Source of the DNA: Yamagishiella unicocca | Taxonomy: Eukaryota; Chlorophyta; Chlorophyceae; Chlamydomonadales; Volvocaceae | Direction of reading: 5' to 3' | NCBI GenBank assembly: GCA_003116995.1 | Contig: BDSL01000189.1 | Span: 1-64,000 of the forward strand | DNA: 64,000 nucleotides | Shown: one piece after another, positions 53,912 to 63,185 of the stretch | Layout: every line of letters begins with the position of its first letter | Position numbering within the stretch: position 1 is the stretch's first letter | Notes under the pieces: model-generated | What the model saw: the letters and a program-made list of their open reading frames with translations, nothing else | Databases searched by the model: none | What the model was told of the DNA's origin: nothing | Position numbers and translations under genes: made by a program

Positions 53912-56740
53912 ATGGAAAAAACGATGGTTGGAGGAGCAGTATTACCAGTGAGCATCCATGAATTAATGAAACAGGCCCTTCATCATGATAATAGTGCTCT
54001 TCCTGGCAACAACAGCAAGCAGGAAATAATCACGGTCCTTAGAACTGCTCTCGAGCAGACTTCTAAAAATGGGAAGGATTCGTATCGAACGTATGCCAGC
54101 ATTGAAGACCCTGCATTTCAGTCATCATTGTTGAGCAAGCGGGAGTTCTATGAACACCGTGTCCCTGAAATGGAGGCCGTGAAAGACTTTGCAAATGCCG
54201 CTGAACAGGCATGCAGTATCTTCAAGTCTACATCATCTTCCGAATTTCGTCTCTCAGAGAGCCAGTCATTCGTGAGAAACTTCCTATCTCCAACGACACC
54301 CTATAATGGTATCCTCCTTTTCCATGATGTGGGCGTCGGTAAGACGTGTTCTGCCATATCCATTGCTGAGCAGTTCGACGATCGCCACATTATCGTCCTC
54401 GCTCCTCATAATGTACAACAGGCATTCCGAAGCCAGATATTTGACGCGAAAAAGGTTTCAACTGACGCGAATGGCATGGCCATCTCAAACCAGTGCACAC
54501 AACTCCGTTACACCATGGGCCTTTCTGAGGGAGGCGATATGGAAACGCACGCGCAGCGGCTAATCAACCAAAAATACACATTCAAGGGATACCATAAGTT
54601 TGGCAACACGATCTTCAACATGTCGGATGGTGAGGTCCAAAAGACATTTAAAAAACATATTATAATCGTTGACGAGGTGCACAATCTTCGTTCACAACGC
54701 GTATCTGGTAATAAGTTCGCGTACAAGGCGCTTGTGCGTGTATTAAAGCTCTGCCGGGGGACAAAGCTCATCCTGCTCACTGCCACGCCAATGTTCAATG
54801 ACGCGAGGGAGATAGTAGATATCCTGAACCTTCTCCTCATCAATGACGCACGCCCGATCCTCAAACGAAGCAAAATATTTGCTGACGACGGAACGTTGCT
54901 GGATGCCATGGCCCTGAGCAGGGCGTGTGTTGGGTACGTGTCACATGTATCAGGACGCAATCCCTTAAGGTTCCCTATCATGTTGAATCCCAAGCATGAG
55001 CTTGACGCGGACCTCATGCTTCGTGTGGGGGACACATTTTCAAATGATATCTCAGGAAACCCAATCCCAAAGAACTACAGGATTCAGAAGACGCAATTGA
55101 TCATTTCTCACATGCACACCAAGCAATATCACTCGTACATAGGAAACATATCGGGTGCAGTTTTGAATGATGATCAACTTGGCAAACTTGCTGTTGATGG
55201 CGCCAATAATGGTGTCAACAACAATGAAGAGGACGAGGACGAAGAGACCATTGATGATGAAGACAACATCGCAAACACATTAAAGGCAGTGGGCAACATG
55301 GTAGAATTTCAGGAAGTAGGCGGACTAAAAAAGAAGCAGCATGATGATGTCCCGAACGAAGAGAATGGGGAAGAAGAAGAAGAAGAAGAAGCATTTACTA
55401 AGATACAGAATCATGAGGGTGTTGACGATGACCTGCCAGCTACATTCCGACCAGGATTTGAAGTGTCAAATATCATGTTTCCTGTGAAGAGCAATGACGT
55501 CAAAAATCGCAATTCATCAACGCTGTTTTGGAACTGCTTTCATCGCCTTCCTGGAAAGGAATTCTCTGTAGAATATGCACCAGAAGCAGGAAAGAATGGC
55601 GGTTTCCTTTCCGCAAAGAACCTCAGTACGTACAGCTGCAAGTTCGACGCCATCATCAAGCGGATAATCTCCTCAACGGGAATTGTTTTCGTCTATTCCC
55701 GTTTCCTGTGGGCTGGACTCATACCATTATCCATCGCTCTAGAACAGCAAGGTTTCAAACGCTACGGGAGTCGCAAGATTCTTGGCAAAGACCCCACTAT
55801 TGGTAATGGCATTGTTCGGCCAGTGTCCCCAACATTCAAGGGCAACTATATACTCTTGACATCTGATTCTCGTATATGCACGCGTTCCAACTTCAACCGT
55901 GACCTTGGTGTCGCTGTGTCAAATGAGAACAGTACAGGCAGCAATGTCAGAGTCATTCTGGCATGTGGTGTGGCAACAGAGGGCATTGACTTCAAATGTG
56001 TGCGCTCCTTGCACCTCCTAGACCCTTGGTATCACAGCAACAAGGTTGCACAAATCATAGGGCGTGCTTCACGAAATTGCTCTCATGCCGCTCTCCCTGT
56101 GGAACAGCGCAATGTCACTGTGTATTTACACGCAGCTGTTGCGCCCAAGGGCTTGCCTACATCTCAGAATGAGACAGTGGATCTGAACGCATATCGTATT
56201 TCTGAGATGAAGCAGACAAAGATTAACATTATTGAGGATATCCTAAAGTCGATATCTGTCGACTGTGACCTGAACCGCCACTCGCAACAAGATAAGGCAC
56301 TTGCTCTAGCTACTCTCGATATTACAACGTGTCAGGGCAAGACTCTGAAGAAGTACAATGTGGGCAAAGACCTCGCCGCCTCATCCAAAACGTGCATCGT
56401 TGACACACTTACAAGGGTCGAACCCGGTAGTGACACAAGCACATACGACCCATGGCGCCACTCTATTACCGGGATTGATGACACCATAGGTGCCATTGTG
56501 AGCATCCTGGAGGCGAACCATAGCCGAACAATGGACATCAACGATATCAGGGCTATGTTAACTAAACGAACTGCTGTTTTTGACGAGACAATCTTCCTCT
56601 ACGCATTGCAAAAGGGGATTGACCAACACCGAATTATTTATCGAGGGGGGGTGTACCTCATTCCTACAAGGACATCGAGCAGGGTCTGCCGAGTCATGGT
56701 ACCTTTGCATGCTCCTTCGCAGGTGGGTGATACATCCTAG
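53912..56740 (+). CDS. D6/D11-type superfamily 2 helicase (early transcription factor / NPH-I-like)
   Basis: ATG 53912 gives 942 residues. Motif I FHDVGVGKTCSAIS near residue 138, motif Ia HIIVLAPHN, motif II IIVDEVHNLRS near 253, motif III LLTATPMFND near 293, motif V ACGVATEGIDF and motif VI QIIGRASRNCSH near 710 define a DEAH-type ATPase of the group containing poxvirus D6 and D11 proteins, which activate early promoters or release transcripts. A Glu/Asp-rich insert (residues about 430-510) is disordered. It is one of the core genes for the virus's own transcription together with RPB7 and TBP in this window. Confidence 0.85.
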   Translation: MEKTMVGGAVLPVSIHELMKQALHHDNSALPGNNSKQEIITVLRTALEQTSKNGKDSYRTYASIEDPAFQSSLLSKREFYEHRVPEMEAVKDFANAAEQACSIFKSTSSSEFRLSESQSFVRNFLSPTTPYNGILLFHDVGVGKTCSAISIAEQFDDRHIIVLAPHNVQQAFRSQIFDAKKVSTDANGMAISNQCTQLRYTMGLSEGGDMETHAQRLINQKYTFKGYHKFGNTIFNMSDGEVQKTFKKHIIIVDEVHNLRSQRVSGNKFAYKALVRVLKLCRGTKLILLTATPMFNDAREIVDILNLLLINDARPILKRSKIFADDGTLLDAMALSRACVGYVSHVSGRNPLRFPIMLNPKHELDADLMLRVGDTFSNDISGNPIPKNYRIQKTQLIISHMHTKQYHSYIGNISGAVLNDDQLGKLAVDGANNGVNNNEEDEDEETIDDEDNIANTLKAVGNMVEFQEVGGLKKKQHDDVPNEENGEEEEEEEAFTKIQNHEGVDDDLPATFRPGFEVSNIMFPVKSNDVKNRNSSTLFWNCFHRLPGKEFSVEYAPEAGKNGGFLSAKNLSTYSCKFDAIIKRIISSTGIVFVYSRFLWAGLIPLSIALEQQGFKRYGSRKILGKDPTIGNGIVRPVSPTFKGNYILLTSDSRICTRSNFNRDLGVAVSNENSTGSNVRVILACGVATEGIDFKCVRSLHLLDPWYHSNKVAQIIGRASRNCSHAALPVEQRNVTVYLHAAVAPKGLPTSQNETVDLNAYRISEMKQTKINIIEDILKSISVDCDLNRHSQQDKALALATLDITTCQGKTLKKYNVGKDLAASSKTCIVDTLTRVEPGSDTSTYDPWRHSITGIDDTIGAIVSILEANHSRTMDINDIRAMLTKRTAVFDETIFLYALQKGIDQHRIIYRGGVYLIPTRTSSRVCRVMVPLHAPSQVGDTS

Positions 56741-56816
56741 TACATCCTAGTACATCCTAGTACATATGAACAAGCTGCGTTGATGTGCCTAATTTACTCT
56801 CTGGACATAAATCTAA

Positions 56817-57110
56817 ATGTCGACGGCTGCACTCCTTGCAATCTTTGCGACCATCGTGCTTCTATTATTCCTCGCACTGACAACCTGGCGTTTCCATCCC
56901 AGCCTCGTCGAAGCACAAATTAAGCAAAAAGAGGCAAATGAGAAACAGAAAATCGTGACAGGTGTAAACAGTGGCGAAGACGTGGAAACCAAAGTAGAAA
57001 ACGTGGATGCTGTAGACAAAGACAAAGATGTCCAGGATGTCAACAAAGATGTCCAGGATGTCAACAAAGATGTCCAGGATGTCAAGGATGTCAAAGATAT
57101 AGAGATATAA
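56817..57110 (+). CDS. Single-pass membrane protein with DVQDVNK repeats
   Basis: ATG 56817 gives 97 residues. Residues 3-22 are one membrane helix (AALLAIFATIVLLLFLALTTW); the rest is a charged helix ending in an 18-bp-coded KDVQDVN repeat. Likely a small virion membrane protein; family not recognised. Confidence 0.6.
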   Translation: MSTAALLAIFATIVLLLFLALTTWRFHPSLVEAQIKQKEANEKQKIVTGVNSGEDVETKVENVDAVDKDKDVQDVNKDVQDVNKDVQDVKDVKDIEI

Positions 57111-57258
57111 ATATTAAATGTATGATATGTTGAAGATGAAGTCTGCGTAATCTGTGTAATTAAGTCTGTGTAATGTGCGTAATTTGTCAAAGTAAATAAG
57201 TACAACATCGAGTTAAATACCAAGATATAGGCTACAGATACAGAAGACATCCAAAACG

Positions 57259-58257
57259 ATGTCTCAGATCATTGCAGGTGATAATAATGTCAAGGAGAAT
57301 GCCAAGGAAAACGTCAAGGATCACCAGCGCAGCACGATTTTTTGCAGGATGTTGATTCGAGAAAAGGTCAAAATTCTGCCCAAAGAAATTGGTAGCAATA
57401 TCAGAGCAGTGATTATGTCAAAGCTGCAGTCATCATTAGAGGGGTTGTGCTCCCGACATGGTTACGTTCGTCCTGGATCCGTCAAGATACATGAGTTGTC
57501 CCCTGGGCGCATTGAGGGTGCATCCCTAAATGGCGATGTCATATACAATGTCAACGTCATTGCTGACGTCTGCAACCCCTGCCCGGGTCATGTTCTACCC
57601 GCTAGGGTGGTTAACAGCAATAAATTTGGTCTCCTAGCACAGAGCGGGATCGAGGTAGACGGTAAATTCACTACCATCATTCAGACCGTCATCATACGAA
57701 ACAACTCTCCTACAGAGGTGCCACTGGACTCTGTGCGTGTCGGCGATGATGTCTTTGTGGAAGTACTGGGCAAGAAATTTGAGCTCAAGGAGACCATGAT
57801 TCGTGTGATGGGTAGGCTACTGCGTGCTGTTCCCTCAACGAACACCAAACGTGGAGGGCTTCTACCCATCAATGTTATGCCCACACTTATTGACACGGAT
57901 GACGCTACTGGAGTGGCCGCTGTTGAAGAGGAGGAGGAAGACGATGGTGTCAATGATGAGATACCAGACGATGTATCAGATAACACTGTAGTCGATGACT
58001 CCATTAATGACGATGCGGAGGACGAAGAGAAGGAAAGAAAAGGTCTTCACAATAGTGATGATGAAGAAGAAGGGGTGGATGATAGGAGCGATGATGTACA
58101 AGAAGAAGACGATGATGATGTTGATGTCGAGCTTGATGATGACATTGTGGATGATGACTTAGATGGTGACCCTATAGATGGGGACGATCAGGATGGTGGG
58201 GGGGACGATGATATCGATGCAGACGCACTAGAGTATGATGATATTTCATCCAAGTGA
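57259..58257 (+). CDS. RPB7-like RNA polymerase subunit with acidic tail
   Basis: ATG 57259 gives 332 residues. Residues about 18-195 follow RPB7: an N-terminal tip domain (REKVKILPKEIGSNIRAVIMSKLQSSLEGLCSRHGYV) and an OB-fold (YNVNVIADVCNPCPGHVLPARVVNSNKFGLLAQSG, then VGDDVFVEVLGKKFELKETMIRVMGRL). In polymerase II the partner is RPB4, and the pair binds nascent RNA. The C-terminal 130 residues are Asp/Glu-rich and disordered, absent from cellular RPB7. Giant viruses often encode this subunit. Confidence 0.7.
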   Translation: MSQIIAGDNNVKENAKENVKDHQRSTIFCRMLIREKVKILPKEIGSNIRAVIMSKLQSSLEGLCSRHGYVRPGSVKIHELSPGRIEGASLNGDVIYNVNVIADVCNPCPGHVLPARVVNSNKFGLLAQSGIEVDGKFTTIIQTVIIRNNSPTEVPLDSVRVGDDVFVEVLGKKFELKETMIRVMGRLLRAVPSTNTKRGGLLPINVMPTLIDTDDATGVAAVEEEEEDDGVNDEIPDDVSDNTVVDDSINDDAEDEEKERKGLHNSDDEEEGVDDRSDDVQEEDDDDVDVELDDDIVDDDLDGDPIDGDDQDGGGDDDIDADALEYDDISSK

Positions 58258-58327
58258 TGTCCATTCCATAAAACTAATGTCCATTCCATAAAACTGATTT
58301 ATGAATTGACTGGTAGTGTTGATTTTA

Positions 58328-59233
58328 ATGTCCATCGTTCAACCATCGTTGAACAACCATTCCTTAACAATGATAGTGTCCGATAATAAGACACAAAGCC
58401 TTGGTATCGTAGTGTCATGGAGCTGTAATGAAACTATATTCCTGGAAGCGCAACTTAGAGAACTGCTTGCATGCACGTGCGCGACCCATATCATATACAG
58501 TGTAGGGTCGCATCTCTTTGACGGAACACCACAAAACGTACCCGACGCACTTTCACAAGCTGAATCACAAAAAACAGGATCAGAAATTCAAAACGGGAAA
58601 CGCATTGAAGTCGTTCGGTATGATGTAGCGCATCCAGACGCAATGATGGATCCTAGGAAGTATCATAATCTGGCAAGGCTGCATGGATACCGACAACTGG
58701 TTAAAACTGATACCGAAAATGGTTCTGGGGTGAGTTGGGTAATGTTCCTAGATGGTGACGAGATACCTGTCGGTGCCGAATTCGATGCTTGGTTTCAAAT
58801 TCACAAGAAACATTTGAATGACAATATGGCGTACAAGTTCTCATGTTACTGGTACTTCAAGAGTCCCACTTGGCGCGCAAGGGTTCATGAAGACAGCATC
58901 ATACTTGTGAATCTTAGGCAAGAAACCGCCGCACTAACTGACCCACATGAGCGCGATGGCATTGTCGCCTATCAACCTGGCGGGTGCATGCGACGGTTGT
59001 GCGGTATTAATTCGGCACCCATGTTTCACCATTTCAGTTGGGTCAGGCCGGTAGAACAAATACGGCATAAGGTTAGGACTTGGGGCCACAAACATGACCG
59101 CACCGATTGGGACGACATAATATCTAAATTCTGGATTGATGGTAATCATGACCATGTAATTCAGCCAACGGATCCCATACACGGTTACATATATGATGTA
59201 TTGGAATCACCCATGTTTGGCATCGTTGTATGA
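58328..59233 (+). CDS. GT-A-fold glycosyltransferase (family 2/92-like)
   Basis: ATG 58328 (or 58370) gives 301 residues. It opens LGIVVSWSCNETIFLEAQLRELLACTCATHIIYSVGS, a nucleotide-sugar binding start of Pfam 'glycosyltransferase family 92 / DUF23-like' type, then WVMFLDGDEIPVGAEFDAW with a DGDE acidic cluster near residue 140, and later MFHHFSWVRP and KVRTWGHKHDR. No signal peptide. It would act on soluble or virion substrates. Family placement is moderate; a GT-A fold is fairly sure. Confidence 0.7.
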   Translation: MSIVQPSLNNHSLTMIVSDNKTQSLGIVVSWSCNETIFLEAQLRELLACTCATHIIYSVGSHLFDGTPQNVPDALSQAESQKTGSEIQNGKRIEVVRYDVAHPDAMMDPRKYHNLARLHGYRQLVKTDTENGSGVSWVMFLDGDEIPVGAEFDAWFQIHKKHLNDNMAYKFSCYWYFKSPTWRARVHEDSIILVNLRQETAALTDPHERDGIVAYQPGGCMRRLCGINSAPMFHHFSWVRPVEQIRHKVRTWGHKHDRTDWDDIISKFWIDGNHDHVIQPTDPIHGYIYDVLESPMFGIVV

Positions 59234-59316
59234 TCGGACTGCCATGGATCAGGAGGTGTGGAATCTGTGCCATTTGGCTGACCGCCTTCATCACAGACGT
59301 TTCTCCACCTCTCATT

Positions 59317-61793
59317 CTATCCTAGTTTGACGTGCAGGGTCTTGGCCGCCGCCTGAAATGCGTCGTGCATGACCTTCGAGCTCCCCTTCTTGGCAGCGTA
59401 CGCTGACTTCAACGACTCCGTGTCGAGCTTCTTCACAAAGTTTCGGCAGATCACATTTACCGCCTTGGATGCATTGTTCTGTGCGGCGAGCATGAGCGCG
59501 GCCTTGATGCTCCCCACGGACGCGCGTTCGCCCAGCCAGATCGCCAGGTCACGGCCCTCTGCCGGGATGCTCCCCACGCACATGATGATGCGCGCCGTAA
59601 CTGCATCCGACGGCAGCTGACCGCACTCCAGAAGTGCGCGCAGTGATGCCAGTAATTCTTTGCGCTCGACACAATTACTGCTATCGCGGGCCGCCTCCGC
59701 GATGCGGACAAGCACAGTTGTTGCACCGCGGCGCTCCAGTAGCGTCTTCATCAGACTCTCGTTGCAGTTGAATACCCGTTGGTTGCAGGCCAAATCCCAC
59801 AACATGTTGTTGTATACCACCTCCGACACCGTGGGCACCAACTCCAGAATCAGGGAGCTGATGAACGGATCTCGCGTGTAGCTCGTCTTCATAAAGAGAA
59901 GATAGAAGACCTCGGAGCGCGCATCCTCCGATACCGAAGGCGCCAGCCGCAGCAGCGCAGGGCACCAACTGTCTTGATTTATTTTCCTGAATAAAATGAG
60001 TTGTACATTATTATACACCTTGCCGTCCAACAAGAACAAAATGTCAGTACATACTTGTATTCGGTGTATGCCGCCGCTCCTATCTGTTCGTTGGCGATGA
60101 GCTTGAAGACCTCGGTGCGCGCTTCTACCGAGTAGGTGTCACGGTCGAAGAGGTGTGAGCACGCGCACAAGCGCGTCCGTGCCAGCTTAAGGGCCTGGTC
60201 CGCCAAGGGACCGGGGCGCGCCGACATGCTCTCCAGCAGCAGCACAAGGTCTTTGTTGTCAATATAATAAAATCCGGCCAAAATGAGTTGTGTCTCGAGG
60301 CTGCTGAAGTCTAAGTAGTCTTCGAGCCACCGAGCCAGATCCACCGAGCCAGAGCCACCGAGGTGGTCGAAGAGGGCAGCGGCCTGCCGTAAGAGGTGCG
60401 TATGTTCCAACGCCGCCTTCAGCGCTGCAAACTGTTGTATGACGATGCAGTTCGCTGTGGGAGGCAGCTCCGGTGCGACGCATCGCCAGGGAGGCAGCGC
60501 CAGTGCGAGCACCACCGCCGTGCCAACGGCCTGCTCCGAGCTGCTGTCCCCCAGCACTCGCTGCAGCGCTGCCAGGAGGACATCGTGACCCGCCGCCGTC
60601 CCCGCCGCTTCGAGCATCCACGTCATGGCGCAGCCGTATATGTCCATCTTGCTGCTTCCTATCGGCTCCTTTGGTCGGCTCGTCGACCAGCGGTCAGATG
60701 CGAGCAGCTCCGCGTACTTTTCAGGGTCCCAGATGGACACGCCGTCCGTCTCTCGCGCCAGGGACTCGAGACAGCGCAGCTCCACGGGCGCATCATCACT
60801 CGAGTACATCAGGACGGCGTGGACGCATTCATCGTACAGCATCGCGGGGTCTTTAGGGGAGCCCGGAAAGGACACAGCCTGCCACCACATCCACTCCAGG
60901 AGATCCGTCCTCTGGTACCAGCGGAGGACGTTGGGCAGCCAGATTGCCGCCGCAAAAGGGGACAAGCGTTTCCCAGATTGCTTGATGCGCTGAGCTACTC
61001 GAATGAAGGGCTTCACCGCACTCGCAGCTGCGAGTCTGTCCACGTCGCTGTCCATCAGCAAATTATTCTGGACGAGAAGCAACATGACTTCCTCGGTGCA
61101 TTTGGCGAGTAAACGCTGCCATACTTCAGCCGCTCGCGGCAGCTCCTGTAGTGCATTCTGTGGCCACGTTGGGCCGTATTCGATGTCAATGCACAGGTCG
61201 CGGATAAAGCTGTCCTTGTGACCGAACTCCTTGAAAAGCACGCGCAGGACCTGCGCAAGAGGAGGAAATATAGTACCAAATAGCTGAGAGTGTCGGTACA
61301 GAGGAGAGTGTCGGTACATATATATCTATACCTTGACGTGATTTCTGTGGCCAGCTTTGCCGATGGGAATCGCCATACATACAACAGCGTATGTGTCTCG
61401 GAACATGCCGATGAGGGCACGCACCGCGCCCGTGCGTCCGGACTCGCACGCCGACTCCAGGAAGCTCTGCTGGTCAGCAATGTCCAGAGGAGGAGGAGGT
61501 GCGATGGGAGAGGAGGTGGGCTGCCACGCCGCGGGTCGCTGGCCCTGGGGGCTGTAGAGCCAGAGAAGGACACACTTGCGCCACCACGGCTCGCGTCTGT
61601 CCCGCGTGACAAACTTGTCAAAGTCCTCCTCGCTCGTAACGCAAAGCTTAGGGAGCTGGCGCAGCCCACTGCACGTGCTGGCAAATGCGGCCAAGCCGCA
61701 GAGGCTCAATTGCGCGGCAATGTTACTCAGCAGTTCGATGGGCAACTTCGAGAAGTCAGCCTTTGCGGGACTGTCAGTCTGCAGGCCGGCCAT
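59317..61793 (-). CDS. F-box protein gene with two spliceosomal introns, GC-rich
   Basis: Three exons on the minus strand: 61793-61332, 61250-60055 and 59986-59317, giving 2328 nt and 775 residues. Frames are consistent across both junctions (phase 0, then phase 2) while unspliced frames stop at once. Residues about 10-45 are an F-box (FSKLPIELLSNIAAQLSLCGLAAFASTCSGLRQL), which would link targets to an SCF ubiquitin ligase. The rest is helical with Leu/Ala-rich repeats (LLALLDWAVC-type arrays), probably an alpha-solenoid target-binding region; no ankyrin consensus is found. G+C content is far above the rest of the window, so transfer from a GC-rich host or virus is likely. Confidence 0.75.
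59987..60054 (-). other. Spliceosomal intron 2 of the F-box gene (68 nt)
   Basis: Donor GTATGT, acceptor TTTTATTCAG on the minus strand, AT-rich compared with the exons. Removing it joins codon AA|G AAA and keeps one reading frame; without splicing the upstream frame ends about 28 codons later. Confidence 0.8.
61251..61331 (-). other. Spliceosomal intron 1 of the F-box gene (81 nt)
   Basis: Donor AAG|GTATAG, a pyrimidine-rich tract and acceptor TTGCGCAG. The upstream frame stops at the second codon of the intron (TAG). Exons join in phase 0 (HVK | VLRVLF). A short internal repeat (gtaccgacactctc) is present twice. Confidence 0.8.
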
Positions 61794-61857
61794 GGCCAAT
61801 GCGCGACCTACTATAGGTCTCGCACAGTAGGGGTCTCTCTCTCACACTATACTAAAG

Positions 61858-61872
61858 TTGTATATATAAGGA
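61858..61872. promoter_or_regulatory. TATA-like box in the divergent promoter region
   Basis: The string ttgtatatataagg lies between the F-box gene (start 61793, minus) and the F-box/ankyrin gene (start 62011, plus). It is symmetric enough to serve either direction; it is about 70 bp from the minus-strand start. Confidence 0.35.
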
Positions 61873-62010
61873 ATAGGTATAGATATCATGAACTACAAAT
61901 ATAGACTATTAGCGATGGCCCCGGTGTTATATTGATGTAGTACGACATGTCGTATTGCTCCAGGGAGGGATAAAATACTTCTGCTCAAAATACTGACACA
62001 CGTGTACACA

Positions 62011-62814
62011 ATGTCTTTACTTGACCTACCTATCGATTTGCAAACACAAATTATTATCCGCAGTAATGGATCGACAAGTCTTTTGCAAAGCTGTTCGTCT
62101 TTCACGTTCATATACAAACACGTTAAGGAACACGACACAATGGCATGTGCGCGCATTCTGTACAATCGTATGATCGACCAATCTGACTATACGTCTGACC
62201 TACAAAATACGTCTGACCTACAAAATACGTCTGACACTGACCTACAAAACAGCGGACTCAAGCCTACTTTTTTAGATAATCGCATGTTTGTAAAGCTTCC
62301 AAACTACCTGGACATAATTGACAATTTCTTGTTACTTATGAGATCGAATAAGAATGTTTACAATCATGAGTACAACAATCATGAGTACAGGAAATCTCTA
62401 CTCCACGGGGCAACTGTGAACGGTTATGTAAGCGTATTACAACTTCTCCTTGATAGATGTGTTGATTTACATGAGATGAAAGACTTCGCGCTCATTACGG
62501 CGTCTGAGAATGGTCATGTTGAAACAGTAAGGTCCCTCCTTGAGAGAGGCGCCAATATAAATGCTCAAGATGATGGCGCGCTTCGGCTGGCATGTCAACA
62601 AGGTCACATTGAAATAGTCAAAATACTCCTAGACAACGGCGCCAATATACATGGTACATATTATTATGATGGTCCACTTGAGCTTGCGTCATCGCATGGT
62701 AACTTGGCCATAGTAAAACTCCTGCTTGACAGAAGCTGCGCAGACGTAGATAAGGAACGCGCATTGTGTTGCGCTGCAGAGAAAGGCCACACGACCACAG
62801 TAAAAAAAAAGTGA
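62011..62814 (+). pseudogene. F-box/ankyrin-repeat protein gene, broken after five or six repeats
   Basis: ATG 62011 opens 267 residues. Residues 1-35 look like an F-box (MSLLDLPIDLQTQIIIRS), residues 60-75 are a TSDLQN repeat, and from about 130 on there are ankyrin repeats (GHVETVRSLLERGANINAQDDGALRLACQQGHIEIVKILLDNGANI). The frame ends at a run of nine A after GHTTTV, where the next ankyrin residues (LLIDRGA) continue in another phase. The array resumes at 63183 after a 348-bp insertion. As sequenced the gene is split; slippage at the A-run could be a sequencing error or a real mutation. Confidence 0.6.
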
Positions 62815-62837
62815 AACTCCTCATCGACAGAGGCGCT

Positions 62838-63185
62838 GTAACGAGGGTGCTCCTTACTTAGGACCACACTTAGGGTATGGGCAGCGGAAGTCGGATCTAA
62901 CTCGATAGTCAACAAGGGATGGCCGAATGAGTATAGCTGGGACTCGGACCCAGACCGCAGTATGTATGCGATGGCACCTGCCCTACCCCAACGAGCGTTG
63001 TATCACCTAGGCCGCTCGTCCACCTAGTGCCGTACCGTAGTTCGACATATCGTGATGGCTTACGCTACGTGTGACATACCACACCCGTAACGCGGTTTGT
63101 AGACCTTAACGGTCATTATACAATTATGTAGTTATGCGACGTTGGAGCCGCGGCGTAGCTCTGCTAAGTCCGCAGCCTCCCTGCT
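62838..63185 (+). other. Structured 348-bp insertion inside the ankyrin array
   Basis: The segment separates LLIDRGA from IHAQN-type codons of the same ankyrin unit and has no ankyrin or other coding content. It contains several short inverted repeats (acgagcg/cgctcgt at 62990-63018; cgtag/ctacg near 63050; gacc/ggtc near 63104). Its left edge follows exon-like ggcgct, which can pair with ggtgct a few bases inside, as in a group I intron P1. Identity unproven. Confidence 0.4.

Noticed and set aside
60396..61112. 238-codon plus-strand frame opposite the F-box gene
   Set aside because: GC-rich coding DNA leaves antisense frames open; composition (His/Arg/Gln) is not protein-like and the minus-strand exons join perfectly.
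62930..62950. tRNA T-arm-like hairpin (ctggg/cccag with 7-nt loop, minus strand)
   Set aside because: The loop departs from TTCRA and no acceptor, D or anticodon arms fit around it.
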